From: Pseudomonas sediminis | Lineage (GTDB): Bacteria; Pseudomonadota; Gammaproteobacteria; Pseudomonadales; Pseudomonadaceae | NCBI RefSeq assembly: GCF_002741105.1 | Contig: NZ_NIQU01000001.1 | Location: 1,054,001 to 1,118,000 of the forward strand | Length of the DNA stretch: 64,000 bases | Direction of reading: 5' to 3' | In this document: positions 26,544 to 37,053 of the stretch, one piece after another | Numbering within the stretch: the stretch's first letter is position 1 | How the letters are laid out: each line of letters opens with the position of its first letter | Program-made: the position numbers and the translations under genes | Notes under the pieces: model-generated | Told to the model about the DNA's origin: nothing | Databases searched by the model: none | Seen by the model: only the letters and a program-made list of their open reading frames with translations

Positions 26544-27488
26544 ATGAAAACGATCAAGACCACCGCCGTCATCGGCTTGTTGTCCTGCGCACTGATGCAG
26601 GGCGCCATGGCCGCTGAACCGGCGAGCTGCAAGCAGGTACGTTTCGCCGAAATTGGCTGGGCCGACATCGCCGCCACCACCGGTGTGGCCATGACCCTGG
26701 CCGAAGGTCTGGGCTATCAGCCACGCAAGATCATGGCCTCGGTGCCTATCGCCTTCACTGGCGTGAAGAGCGGCCAGGTCGATGTCTTCCTCGGCTACTG
26801 GGCGCCGTCGATGGACTCGGTGATCGAGCCCTTCCTCAAGGATGACGGTGTCAAGGTGCTGCCCAAGGCCAACCTCGAAGGCGCCAAGTACACCCTGGCC
26901 GTGCCGACCTACGCAGCCGAGGCTGGCCTGAAGAGCTTCCAGGACATCGCCAAGTTCAAGGATCAACTGGGCGGCAAGATCTACGGCATCGAGCCGGGTA
27001 ACGATGGCAACCTGTTGATCGACGGCATGATCAAGAACAACCAGTTCGACCTCGGCGACTTCCGCATGGTCGAGTCCAGCGAAGCCGGGATGCTGGTGCA
27101 GGTATCGCGCGCCATCAAGAAGAAAGAGCCGGTGGTCTTCCTCGGCTGGGCGCCGCACCCGATGAACACCCAGCACGACATCACCTACCTGTCCGGCGGT
27201 GACGACGTGTTCGGCCCCGACTACGGCGCGGCCAAGGTCTACACCGTGGTACCGCCGGATTACGAAGCGCGCTGCGAGAACGTCGGCAAACTGCTGAACA
27301 ACCTGCAGTTCACCGTCGATATCGAAAGCCAACTGATGGAAAAGGTGCTGGAGAAGGAAAACCCGCAGACCGTCGCCAAGGAGTGGATCAAGGCCAACCC
27401 GGCGATCCTCGACCAGTGGCTGAGCGGCGTGACCACCTTTGACGGTCAGGACGGCGTTGCCGCCGTGAAGAAACACGTCGGGCTGTAA
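26544..27488 (+). CDS. cbcX: Periplasmic choline-binding protein of the Cbc importer
   Basis: The 314-residue receptor of the CbcVWX importer, 30 bases after cbcW. A signal peptide ends at about residue 23 (AMA-AEP). The ChoX-type aromatic box is fully present: GWAD (Trp39, Asp41), FLGYW, the tyrosine of KYTLAVP and the tryptophan of FLGWAPHPMN. Choline is the expected main ligand from family knowledge. The ribosome-binding site is AGGGAA ahead of the ATG. A stable hairpin follows the stop and probably ends the cbcVWX transcript. Confidence 0.92.
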   Translation: MKTIKTTAVIGLLSCALMQGAMAAEPASCKQVRFAEIGWADIAATTGVAMTLAEGLGYQPRKIMASVPIAFTGVKSGQVDVFLGYWAPSMDSVIEPFLKDDGVKVLPKANLEGAKYTLAVPTYAAEAGLKSFQDIAKFKDQLGGKIYGIEPGNDGNLLIDGMIKNNQFDLGDFRMVESSEAGMLVQVSRAIKKKEPVVFLGWAPHPMNTQHDITYLSGGDDVFGPDYGAAKVYTVVPPDYEARCENVGKLLNNLQFTVDIESQLMEKVLEKENPQTVAKEWIKANPAILDQWLSGVTTFDGQDGVAAVKKHVGL

Positions 27489-27503
27489 CAGGCCACGACC
27501 CGA

Positions 27504-27535
27504 TTCGGGCTCGAACCTCAGGGTTCGAGCCTGAA
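27504..27535 (+). terminator. Hairpin after cbcX
   Basis: Stem GGCTCGAACC (27508-27517) with GGTTCGAGCC (27522-27531), loop TCAG, extended by a few more pairs at the base. Only a short AAAATC follows, with no T run, so it may reduce rather than stop readthrough to the next binding-protein gene. Confidence 0.6.
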
Positions 27536-27695
27536 AATCTCCTCGTAAACCACTAGCGGCTGATTTCTGGCCGTGACGGGGAGACTTTGCCCGCGAAACC
27601 GCTATCTGCTGCGCAACACGGATTCGCAAGGCCCGCAATGAGAACGAGCCAGTCAACGATTTTGCAACTGCCACTCACTGATGGAGCACAACAAC

Positions 27696-28547
27696 ATGCG
27701 CGTATTTAAGCACCTCTGCCTCGGCGCTGCCGCCCTGGCCATCGGCATGGGCAGCGCCCTGGCCGCCGACAAACCCACCCTGAAGATCGGCTACGTCAAC
27801 GGCTGGGACGACAGCGTCGCCGTCACCCATGTCGCCGGTGAAATCCTGCAAAGCAAACTCGGCTACACCGTCGAGCTGAAACCGGTCGAACCCGCCATCA
27901 TGTGGCAGGGCGTGGCCCGTGGCGACCTCGATGCCACGCTCTCCGCCTGGCTGCCGGCTACCCACGGCGAGTACTACGACAAGCTCAAGGACAAGGTGGA
28001 AATCCTCGGCACCAACTACTCCGGCGCCAAGATCGGCCTGATCGTGCCGGACTACGTACAAGCCAAGACCATCGAAGACCTTGAAAAATATTCCAAGGAC
28101 TTCGACGGCAAGATCACCGGTATCGACGCCGGTGCCGGCGTGATGCGCCGCACCGAAGACGCGATCAAGGAATACAACCTGGCCAGCATCAAGCTGATGC
28201 CGAGCTCGGGCCCGGCCATGGCCACCGCCCTGACCCGTGCCGAGAAAGCGCAGAAGCCGATCGTGGTCACCGGCTGGATTCCGCACTGGATGTTCGCCAA
28301 GTGGAAACTGCGCTTCCTCGAAGATCCGAAGAAAGTCTTCGGCGACGACGAGCGTGTCGACACTGTGGCCAACCCGGAACTGAAGGGCAAGGCCGCCGAC
28401 GCTGCCGCCTTCCTCAGCAAGATTTCCTGGAGCGGCGAAGAAGTCGGTGCAGTCATGCTGGCCATCCGCGAAGGCGCCAAGCCTGACCAGGCCGCCAAGG
28501 ACTGGATCGCCAAGAACCCGGACCGCGTTGCCGAGTGGCTGAAGTAA
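27696..28547 (+). CDS. OpuAC-type glycine betaine binding protein (BetX-like)
   Basis: A 283-residue periplasmic binding protein, shorter than and distinct from the ChoX-type proteins here. The signal peptide ends near residue 25 (ALA-ADK). Aromatic ligands for a quaternary ammonium head are suggested by GWDD, SAWLP and GWIPHWMF, a pattern nearer OpuAC than ChoX. Glycine betaine is the likely ligand. I start it at 27696 because GGAG lies nine bases upstream; the ATG at 27681 has no such site. It sits alone between cbcVWX and betI with its own terminator, so it should act with the CbcVW core. P. aeruginosa BetX is the nearest named idea. Confidence 0.8.
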   Translation: MRVFKHLCLGAAALAIGMGSALAADKPTLKIGYVNGWDDSVAVTHVAGEILQSKLGYTVELKPVEPAIMWQGVARGDLDATLSAWLPATHGEYYDKLKDKVEILGTNYSGAKIGLIVPDYVQAKTIEDLEKYSKDFDGKITGIDAGAGVMRRTEDAIKEYNLASIKLMPSSGPAMATALTRAEKAQKPIVVTGWIPHWMFAKWKLRFLEDPKKVFGDDERVDTVANPELKGKAADAAAFLSKISWSGEEVGAVMLAIREGAKPDQAAKDWIAKNPDRVAEWLK

Positions 28548-28565
28548 GCCTCCCCCAGTCGCATC

Positions 28566-28591
28566 ACAAAGCGGGCTTCGGCCCGCTTTGT
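28566..28591 (+). terminator. Terminator after the OpuAC-type gene
   Basis: A perfect 11-bp stem ACAAAGCGGGC/GCCCGCTTTGT closed by a TTCG tetraloop, 18 bases after the stop. Confidence 0.9.
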
Positions 28592-28722
28592 CGTTTCCGT
28601 AGGATGTTGCAAGGTCGCGTGTGCACCGCAGGCACCGATGATAAGGCGGTGTGCACGGCCAAGGTCGCCCCGTGACAGCCTGCGGAATCGGCGCCCCGCC
28701 CCCGCTCCCCCACCTCGCTTGA

Positions 28723-28738
28723 TTGATCGAACGATCAA
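28723..28738. promoter_or_regulatory. Candidate BetI operator before betI
   Basis: TTGATCGAACGATCAA is a palindrome with 7-bp arms around AA, 44 bases before the betI ATG. It resembles the TTGA/TCAA sites bound by BetI in other bacteria. Confidence 0.7.
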
Positions 28739-28782
28739 AATCCGCCTAGACTCGGGCCCAACTTCACCCGCTGGAGACCCCC

Positions 28783-29373
28783 ATGCCCAAGGTCGGCATG
28801 CAGCCCATTCGTCGTTCGCAACTGATCGCCGCCACCCTGGAAGCGGTCGACCAGGTCGGCATGGCCGATGCCAGCATCGCCTATATCGCCCGCCTGGCGG
28901 GGGTGTCGAACGGCATCATCAGCCACTACTTCAACGACAAGAACGGGCTGCTCGAAGCGACCATGCGCCATTTGATGCAGGCGCTCAGCAATGCCGTGGG
29001 GGAACGCCGTCGCGCATTGCGCGAGGACAGCACGCGAGCACACCTGAAGGCGATGATCGATGGCAACTTCGATGAAAGTCAGGTCAGCGGCCCGGCGATG
29101 AAGACCTGGCTGGCGTTCTGGGCCAGCAGCATGCACCAGCCGGCCCTGCGCCGCTTACAGCGGGTCAATGATCACCGCCTCTACTCCAACCTGTGTGGCC
29201 AGTTCCATCGCGCGTTGCCGCAAGACCAGGCACGCTTCGCCGCCCGCGGCCTGGCTTCGCTGATCGACGGTCTTTGGCTGCGTGGCGCGCTGTCCGGCGA
29301 GGCCTTCGACACCGAGCAGGCGCGCCGCATCGCTTACGACTATCTCGACCTGCAGTTGGCCAAGGCCCGTTAG
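28783..29373 (+). CDS. betI: TetR-family repressor of choline oxidation genes
   Basis: The choline-responsive repressor of betIBA. The 196-residue product has a TetR helix-turn-helix near residues 30-55 ([26 protein letters not shown]). The [20 protein letters not shown] start is typical of BetI, and a C-terminal ligand domain follows. GGAG lies seven bases before the ATG. It is first in order ahead of betB and betA. A candidate operator lies before it and another before betB, consistent with autoregulation plus separate control of betB. It is reported to release DNA on binding choline in related species. Confidence 0.94.
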   Translation: MPKVGMQPIRRSQLIAATLEAVDQVGMADASIAYIARLAGVSNGIISHYFNDKNGLLEATMRHLMQALSNAVGERRRALREDSTRAHLKAMIDGNFDESQVSGPAMKTWLAFWASSMHQPALRRLQRVNDHRLYSNLCGQFHRALPQDQARFAARGLASLIDGLWLRGALSGEAFDTEQARRIAYDYLDLQLAKAR

Positions 29374-29416
29374 GGTTGTCGGCGGCGAAGCCTCAGGAGC
29401 TCGATCCTTCAACCCT

Positions 29417-29434
29417 GGTGGGCTAAAGCCCACC
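29417..29434. repeat. Hairpin repeat between betI and betB
   Basis: GGTGGGC/GCCCACC arms with a TAAA loop, followed by CTACGG. It is of the common Pseudomonas GTAGGGTGGGC repeat type and could attenuate betI readthrough. Confidence 0.65.
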
Positions 29435-29495
29435 CTACGGACGACCGTTCGCCCGCGTGCATGTCGCGTTTGGCTGCGCGCTGTCGTTTTTGTTG

Positions 29496-29509
29496 ATTGA
29501 TCGTTCAAT
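29496..29509. promoter_or_regulatory. Candidate BetI operator before betB
   Basis: ATTGATCGTTCAAT, with arms ATTGA/TCAAT, 54 bases before the betB ATG. It is similar to the site before betI (shared TTGAT..CG..TCAA pattern), implying a BetI-controlled promoter for betBA. Confidence 0.7.
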
Positions 29510-29562
29510 TTAAATAAAATAGGCTGTTCTCTTAGCAGATTGCCAAGTGCAGAGGACAGCCC

Positions 29563-31035
29563 ATGCCCCATTTCGCCGAACAGCAGCTCTACATCGGTGG
29601 CCAGTACGTCGCCGCCAGCAGTGGAGAAACCTTCGACAGCATCAACCCGGCTACCGGTGAGGTGCTGGCCAAGGTGCAGCGCGCCAGCCAGGCGGATGTC
29701 GACCGCGCCGTGGCCAGTGCCGCCGAAGGGCAGAAGGTGTGGGCAGCGATGACCGCCATGCAGCGCTCGCGCATCCTGCGCAAGGCCGTGGACATCCTGC
29801 GTGAGCGCAACGACGAGCTGGCCGAGCTGGAAACCCTCGACACCGGCAAGCCACTGTCGGAAACCCGCTACGTCGATATCGTTACCGGCGCCGACGTGCT
29901 GGAGTACTACGCTGGCCTGATCCCGGCCATCGAGGGCGAGCAGATCCCGCTACGCGAGACTTCTTTCGTCTACACCCGCCGCGAGCCACTGGGCGTGGTC
30001 GCCGGCATCGGCGCCTGGAACTACCCGATCCAGATCGCCCTGTGGAAGTCTGCTCCGGCCCTCGCCGCCGGTAACGCGATGATCTTCAAGCCCAGCGAAG
30101 TCACCTCGCTGACCGCACTGAAATTGGCCGAGATCTACACCGCAGCCGGCCTGCCCGACGGCGTGTTCAACGTGCTCACCGGCAGCGGTCGCGAAGTCGG
30201 CCAGTGGCTGACCGAGCACCCGGGTATCGAGAAGATTTCCTTCACCGGCGGCACCGTCACCGGCAAGAAAGTGATGGCCAGCGCCTCCAGTTCCAGCCTC
30301 AAGGAAGTGACTATGGAGCTGGGCGGTAAATCGCCACTGATCGTGTTCGAGGACGCCGACCTGGACCGCGCCGCCGACATCGCGGTGATGGCCAACTTCT
30401 ACAGCTCCGGCCAGGTGTGCACCAACGGCACCCGCGTGTTCGTACCGCGCATGCTGCAAGCGCGCTTCGAGGCCAAGGTGCTGGAGCGGGTCAAGCGCAT
30501 CCGCCTCGGCGATCCACTCGGCGACACCACCAACTTCGGCCCGCTGGTGAGCTACGCGCACATGGAAAGCGTGCTCGGCTACATCGAGCAAGGCCGCAAA
30601 GAAGGCGCGCGCCTGCTGATCGGCGGTTCACGCGTCACCGATGGCGACTACGCCAAGGGCGCATACGTGGCGCCGACCGTATTCACCGATTGCCGGGACG
30701 ACATGACCATTGTCCGCGAGGAAATCTTCGGCCCGGTGATGAGCATCCTCATCTACGACAGCGAAGAGGAAGTGATCCGCCGCGCCAACGACACCGACTA
30801 CGGCCTGGCTGCCGGCGTGGTGACGCGCGATCTGAACCGCGCGCATCGGGTGATCCACAAGCTGGAAGCCGGCATCTGCTGGATCAACACCTGGGGCGAG
30901 TCGCCGGCCGAGATGCCGGTGGGCGGCTACAAGCAGTCCGGCGTCGGCCGCGAGAACGGCCTGGTCACCCTCGGCCACTACACCCGCATCAAGTCGGTGC
31001 AGTTGGAAATGGGCGATTACGCGTCAGTGTTCTGA
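29563..31035 (+). CDS. betB: Betaine aldehyde dehydrogenase
   Basis: Oxidises betaine aldehyde to glycine betaine using NAD(P)+. The 490-residue length matches the well-studied Pseudomonas enzyme. The catalytic cysteine is Cys286 in [11 protein letters not shown], read directly from the codon position. The general-base glutamate is in the MELGGKSPL motif, and the coenzyme loop [10 protein letters not shown] precedes it. The start is the ATG at 29563, with GAGGAC upstream. It is the second gene of betIBA with its own candidate operator and is separated from betA by 162 bp of repeats. Confidence 0.96.
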   Translation: MPHFAEQQLYIGGQYVAASSGETFDSINPATGEVLAKVQRASQADVDRAVASAAEGQKVWAAMTAMQRSRILRKAVDILRERNDELAELETLDTGKPLSETRYVDIVTGADVLEYYAGLIPAIEGEQIPLRETSFVYTRREPLGVVAGIGAWNYPIQIALWKSAPALAAGNAMIFKPSEVTSLTALKLAEIYTAAGLPDGVFNVLTGSGREVGQWLTEHPGIEKISFTGGTVTGKKVMASASSSSLKEVTMELGGKSPLIVFEDADLDRAADIAVMANFYSSGQVCTNGTRVFVPRMLQARFEAKVLERVKRIRLGDPLGDTTNFGPLVSYAHMESVLGYIEQGRKEGARLLIGGSRVTDGDYAKGAYVAPTVFTDCRDDMTIVREEIFGPVMSILIYDSEEEVIRRANDTDYGLAAGVVTRDLNRAHRVIHKLEAGICWINTWGESPAEMPVGGYKQSGVGRENGLVTLGHYTRIKSVQLEMGDYASVF

Positions 31036-31043
31036 ACACCGTT

Positions 31044-31165
31044 TTGTGGGAGCGGCCGGGCGGCGCACCGCTTCAGCCGCGAAAGACATCGCGGATGAAT
31101 CCGCTCCTACCAAGAATCGCCGCCCCCGCAGCCCGGATGCCATCCGGGGACATTCATCCAGGTTT
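31044..31165. repeat. REP-type cluster between betB and betA
   Basis: Contains GTGGGAGCGG...GCTTCAGCCGCG, then ATCGCGGATGAATCCGCTCC, and GCCCGGATGCCATCCGGGG. These are three unit types seen elsewhere in the window, and they fill most of the betB-betA gap. Confidence 0.7.
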
Positions 31166-31197
31166 TCCCGGTTCGCAGCCGGGCAACAGGAGGAAGC

Positions 31198-32904
31198 ATG
31201 ACCCAGGAATTCGACTACATCATCATCGGCGCCGGCTCGGCCGGTAACGTCCTGGCCACCCGTCTGACCGAAGACGAAGGTGTCAGCGTGCTGCTGCTGG
31301 AAGCTGGCGGCCCCGATTACCGCCTCGACTTCCGCACTCAGATGCCGGCCGCCCTGGCCTTCCCGCTGCAGGGCCGACGCTACAACTGGGCCTATGAGAC
31401 CGAACCCGAGCCGTATATGAACAACCGCCGCATGGAGTGCGGGCGCGGCAAGGGCCTGGGCGGCTCATCCTTGATCAACGGTATGTGCTACATCCGCGGT
31501 AACGCGCTGGATTTCGACAACTGGGCCACGGCCAAAGGCCTGGAAGACTGGACCTACCTCGACTGCCTGCCGTACTTCCGCAAGGCGGAAACCCGCGATA
31601 TCGGTCCCAACGACTACCACGGCGGCGATGGCCCGGTGAGCGTGACCACGCCCAAGGCCGGTAACAACCCGCTGTTCCACGCCATGGTCGAGGCTGGCGT
31701 GCAGGCCGGCTATCCGCGCACGGATGATCTCAACGGTTACCAGCAGGAAGGCTTCGGCCCGATGGACCGTACCGTGACCCGGGAAGGCCGCCGCGCCAGT
31801 ACCGCGCGGGGCTATCTGGATCTGGCACGGGCGCGCGCCAACCTGACCATCGTCACCCATGCCACCACCGACCGCATCCTGTTCGACGGCAAGCGCGCCA
31901 GTAGCGTCAGTTATCTGATCGGTAATTCGAATGACACCATCACCGCCCGTGCCCGCCGCGAAGTGCTGCTGTGCGCAGGTGCCATCGCCTCGCCGCAGAT
32001 CCTGCAGCGCTCCGGCGTCGGCCCTGCCGCGCTGCTGCGTGAGCTGGACATCGCGCTGGTACATGAACTGCCTGGCGTCGGCCAGAACCTGCAAGACCAC
32101 CTGGAGATGTACCTGCAGTACGCCTGCACCCAGCCGGTGTCGCTGTACCCGGCGCTCAAGCTGCTCAACCAGCCAGGCATCGGCGCGCAATGGCTGTTCG
32201 CCGGCAACGGCATCGGCGCCAGCAACCAGTTCGAGGCCGGAGGCTTCATCCGCACCCGCCCGGAATTCGCCTGGCCCAACATCCAGTTCCACTTCCTGCC
32301 GGTGGCGATCAACTACAACGGCAGCAACGCAGTGAACGAGCACGGCTTTCAGGCTCACGTCGGCTCGATGCGCTCGCCCAGCCGCGGGCGTATCCAGCTC
32401 AAGTCCAAGGACCCGCACCAACACCCGAGCATCCTGTTCAACTACATGAGCCATGAGCAGGACTGGCAGGAGTTCCGCGACGGCATTCGCCTCACCCGCG
32501 AGATTATGGCGCAGCCGGCACTGGACCCTTACCGTGGCCGTGAAATCAGCCCTGGCGCGCATGTGCAGAGCGACGACGAGCTCGATGCCTTCATCCGCGA
32601 GCATGCGGAAACCGCCTTCCACCCGTCCTGCTCGTGCAAGATGGGCGAGGACGACATGGCAGTCGTGGATAGCCAGGGCCGCGTGCACGGCGTGCAGGGC
32701 TTGCGCGTGGTGGATGCGTCGATCATGCCGGAGATCATCACCGGCAACCTCAACGCCACCACCATCATGATGGCGGAGAAGATCGCGGACTGGATTCGCG
32801 GTCGCCAGCCCTTGCCGCGCAGCACCGCGCCCTACTTCGTCGCCGGTGAGCGCCCAGTGCGCGGCACGCCGCTGCGCAGCCAGCACGACAGGTTAGTCGG
32901 GTAA
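31198..32904 (+). CDS. betA: Choline dehydrogenase
   Basis: A membrane-associated FAD enzyme of the GMC family that oxidises choline to betaine aldehyde, and can also act on the aldehyde. The 568-residue product opens with the dinucleotide-binding motif [18 protein letters not shown]. It carries the GMC signature [13 protein letters not shown] near residue 85 and ends its catalytic part with the histidine-containing [10 protein letters not shown] segment and the NLNATTIMM helix. AGGAGGAA lies just before the ATG. Its last 12 bases overlap the 3' end of the convergent TorT-like gene. It is the third gene of betIBA. Confidence 0.96.
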   Translation: MTQEFDYIIIGAGSAGNVLATRLTEDEGVSVLLLEAGGPDYRLDFRTQMPAALAFPLQGRRYNWAYETEPEPYMNNRRMECGRGKGLGGSSLINGMCYIRGNALDFDNWATAKGLEDWTYLDCLPYFRKAETRDIGPNDYHGGDGPVSVTTPKAGNNPLFHAMVEAGVQAGYPRTDDLNGYQQEGFGPMDRTVTREGRRASTARGYLDLARARANLTIVTHATTDRILFDGKRASSVSYLIGNSNDTITARARREVLLCAGAIASPQILQRSGVGPAALLRELDIALVHELPGVGQNLQDHLEMYLQYACTQPVSLYPALKLLNQPGIGAQWLFAGNGIGASNQFEAGGFIRTRPEFAWPNIQFHFLPVAINYNGSNAVNEHGFQAHVGSMRSPSRGRIQLKSKDPHQHPSILFNYMSHEQDWQEFRDGIRLTREIMAQPALDPYRGREISPGAHVQSDDELDAFIREHAETAFHPSCSCKMGEDDMAVVDSQGRVHGVQGLRVVDASIMPEIITGNLNATTIMMAEKIADWIRGRQPLPRSTAPYFVAGERPVRGTPLRSQHDRLVG

Positions 32905-33912
32905 TTCCTGGCGGATCATCCAGTGCCCCTCGGGCGGCATCAGCCGGCCGAGGTCGAAGCGATCCAGCGCCTCCGCGTCGAGCATTTCGATCTGCGGGCT
33001 CACCAGTTGCGGCAGCTTTTCGCCCTGCAGGCCACGAACGGCCAGATCCAGCGCGATACGCGCCTGAATCACCGGTGAGTCGGTGGGCGCGGCCAGCACC
33101 TGCCCCTCGCGTATCTGCTCCAGCACCCGCTCGGTGGCGTACAGCGACAGCACCTGTGCCTCGGAGCCGAGGTTACGCACCAGTTGCGCAGCGAAGGCTG
33201 CTGCTTCGGCATTGGCAATCAGATAATCGAGGTGCGGATGCTGCTTGAACAGCTCGCGCGCCAACTGCGCCTGCCGGCTGCGATCCACTGGACCATAACC
33301 GCCATGGACCAGGGTCACCCGGGTTCCCGGCAAGGCATCGCGCAGACCACGCTCGGCATCCTGCACCCAGCCGGCATCGGCTGGACCTGGTAGCCAGCCG
33401 ACCTGAATCGGCCGACCATCGCTGATGCGCACCAGATACTCGAGCGTGGTGCGCGCCATGTCGGCGAAATCGACCCGCGAATGTGCGCTCAGCGTTGGGC
33501 ACTCCAGGCGATTGACCAGATCGATGACCGGGCGACCTGCCTTGCTCTGCACTTCTGCCGCACTGCACAGGTCATAGGTGTTGATGCTGGCGACGACGAA
33601 GGCATCGGCGCCCTCGGCCACGCAATGCTCGAACTGCTCCACCTGCACATTGGCATGCTCGTAGCCACCGGCCTCATAGATGCCCAGGCGTACGCCCAGA
33701 CGGTTGGCCTCCTGATCCAGGCCCCAGGCCACGCCCCACCAGTAGCGGTCCTTGCCATGGGGCAGTAGCGCGCAGATCCGCCAGGGCTGGCTGGCCACCG
33801 GCAGAGGCCGGTAATCCAGCAGGCGGCCATCGGCACGTACCGGATACGGAAACCACTCGGCTGCCAGCAATGGCTGACAGGCCAGCGAAAACCACAGAGA
33901 TAACCAGCGCAT
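32893..33912 (-). CDS. TorT-like periplasmic sugar-type binding protein
   Basis: A 339-residue periplasmic protein of the LacI-type binding-protein fold, most like TorT, the TMAO sensor partner of the TorS kinase. A signal peptide covers about residues 1-18. [20 protein letters not shown] follows near residue 46, as in TorT and ribose-binding proteins. No torS, torR or TMAO reductase gene is adjacent, so its partner must be elsewhere or its role differs. It converges on betA with a 12-base overlap of coding ends. A ligand related to methylated amines would fit the neighbourhood, but this is inference. Confidence 0.72.
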   Translation of the reverse strand: MRWLSLWFSLACQPLLAAEWFPYPVRADGRLLDYRPLPVASQPWRICALLPHGKDRYWWGVAWGLDQEANRLGVRLGIYEAGGYEHANVQVEQFEHCVAEGADAFVVASINTYDLCSAAEVQSKAGRPVIDLVNRLECPTLSAHSRVDFADMARTTLEYLVRISDGRPIQVGWLPGPADAGWVQDAERGLRDALPGTRVTLVHGGYGPVDRSRQAQLARELFKQHPHLDYLIANAEAAAFAAQLVRNLGSEAQVLSLYATERVLEQIREGQVLAAPTDSPVIQARIALDLAVRGLQGEKLPQLVSPQIEMLDAEALDRFDLGRLMPPEGHWMIRQELPD

Positions 33913-34055
33913 GAAGCCATCCTTAGCCCTTGCCGGGCGATGTGCCAGTCAACCCAGCGTAGCACTCCCGTTGACTCGCGCCTGCCCGCAGCCTGCCGCA
34001 GTTGCCCCTGCTGAACCAGCAGCCTAGAGTGAAGGACACAAACCATGAGAACAGC

Positions 34056-35477
34056 ATGACCACCCCTGCCCTGCTCGATCCACGCACCGCCCGCCTGCTG
34101 CCCTGGATAGTCGCCATCGCCTTCTTCATGCAGACGCTGGACGGCACCATCCTCAACACCGCACTACCGGCCATGGCGGGTGATCTCAACGAAGATCCGC
34201 TGCGCATGCAGTCGGTGGTGATCGCCTACATGCTCACCGTGGCCCTGTTGATCCCGGCCTCAGGCTGGGTCGCCGACCGTTTTGGGACGCGCCGTATCTT
34301 CTTCGGCGCCATCGCCCTGTTCAGCCTCGGTTCGCTGCTCTGCGCGCTGTCGGAGTCGCTCAGCATGCTGATCGGCGCACGGGTCATCCAAGGCCTTGGC
34401 GGCGCGCTGATGATGCCGGTCGGGCGCCTGGTGGTACTGCGCGCTTATCCGCGCTCGGAGCTGGTGCGGATCATGAGCTTCATCACCCTGCCCGGCCTGC
34501 TCGGCCCGCTGATCGGTCCAAGCCTGGGCGGCTGGCTGGTGGAAGTGGCGAGCTGGCACTGGATCTTCCTGATCAACCTGCCGGTCGGACTGCTCGGTTG
34601 CTGGGCGGCGCTGCGGCATATGCCGGATCTGCGCGGACCGGAACGCAGCCGCTTCGATACCGCCGGGTTCCTGCTGTTCGGCGCGGCGATGCTGCTGATC
34701 ACCGTGGCGCTGGAAGGGCTCGGCGAGCTGCACCTGCCGACCATGCGCGTGGTGCTGCTGTTGCTCGGCGGCATGGCCTGCCTGGCCGCTTACTGGTTGC
34801 GCGCCGGGCGCATCGAGCACCCGTTGTTCTCACCCGCGCTGTTTCACACCCGCAGCTTCGCCGTGGGCATCATCGGCAACCTCTTCGCCCGCCTCGGCAG
34901 CGGCGCGCTGCCTTTCCTCACGCCGCTGTTGCTGCAACTGGCGATGGGCTATTCGCCGGCCCAGGCCGGCATGAGCCTGATCCCGCTGGCGTTGGCGGCG
35001 ATGGCGGCCAAGCCAATGGCCAAACCGCTGATCGAACGCCTCGGCTACCGCACCATTCTCACCAGCAACACCTTGCTGCTCGGCGCTCTGATCGCCAGCC
35101 TGGCACTGGTCGATGCCGAAACCTCGACGCTGCAGTTGATCATCCAGCTGGGCCTGATCGGTGCCTGCAATTCACTGCAGTTCACCGCGATGAATACCGT
35201 GACCCTGATCGACCTGGACAACCGCGACGCCAGCAGCGGCAACAGCCTGCTGTCGGTAGTGGTGCAACTGGCGATGGGCCTCGGCGTTGCCTCGGCGGCA
35301 GCACTGCTCAGCGGCTTCAGCCGTGAGCTGGGCGACAGTGGGCATGTGCTGCAGGCATTCCAGGCCACCTACCTGAGCGTCGGCCTGCTGTCGATGCTGG
35401 CGGCGGCGATCTTCCTGCAACTGGATGCGAAAGATGGCCGCAGCGGTCGCAATATCGAGGTTTCAGCGGACGAATGA
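34056..35477 (+). CDS. mdtD: MFS multidrug exporter of the MdtD/DHA2 type
   Basis: A proton-driven drug exporter of the inner membrane, 473 residues with about 14 hydrophobic segments. The family motif QTLDGTILNTALPAM lies in the first segment and the loop GWVADRFGTRRIF follows at about residues 68-80. Motif order fits the MdtD branch of the DHA2 group. I use the ATG at 34056 (MTTPALLDPRTARL); the frame extends to 34002 without homology. No regulator or outer-membrane partner is adjacent, so substrate range cannot be inferred. It runs 49 bases ahead of dbpA on the same strand. Confidence 0.85.
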   Translation: MTTPALLDPRTARLLPWIVAIAFFMQTLDGTILNTALPAMAGDLNEDPLRMQSVVIAYMLTVALLIPASGWVADRFGTRRIFFGAIALFSLGSLLCALSESLSMLIGARVIQGLGGALMMPVGRLVVLRAYPRSELVRIMSFITLPGLLGPLIGPSLGGWLVEVASWHWIFLINLPVGLLGCWAALRHMPDLRGPERSRFDTAGFLLFGAAMLLITVALEGLGELHLPTMRVVLLLLGGMACLAAYWLRAGRIEHPLFSPALFHTRSFAVGIIGNLFARLGSGALPFLTPLLLQLAMGYSPAQAGMSLIPLALAAMAAKPMAKPLIERLGYRTILTSNTLLLGALIASLALVDAETSTLQLIIQLGLIGACNSLQFTAMNTVTLIDLDNRDASSGNSLLSVVVQLAMGLGVASAAALLSGFSRELGDSGHVLQAFQATYLSVGLLSMLAAAIFLQLDAKDGRSGRNIEVSADE

Positions 35478-35526
35478 TCGGGCCTGCTACACTGCCGGCC
35501 TGTTTCTACATGCCCGAGCCCCAGCC

Positions 35527-36900
<1,374 letters not shown>

Positions 36901-36903
<3 letters not shown>

Positions 36904-37012
36904 GAGCCTGCACACGACCTGCTGCGCGTCGGCGCTACTGCGTTGAAAGCAGGCTCGGACGCTCGTTTTCCTGCCGGATGCTCTGGCTCGCAAGATCGCG
37001 AACAGGCTCTTA
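36901..37012. repeat. MITE-like element A (112 bp)
   Basis: Perfect 10-bp terminal inverted repeats TAAGAGCCTG and CAGGCTCTTA. Internally CGTTGAAAGCAGGCTCGGAC and the following bases match the core of elements at 39051 and 50456. It begins on the dbpA stop codon. Confidence 0.65.
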
Positions 37013-37053
37013 GGCTGATATAAAGCATCAAAAGGCCTGGGCCGGAGTTACCC

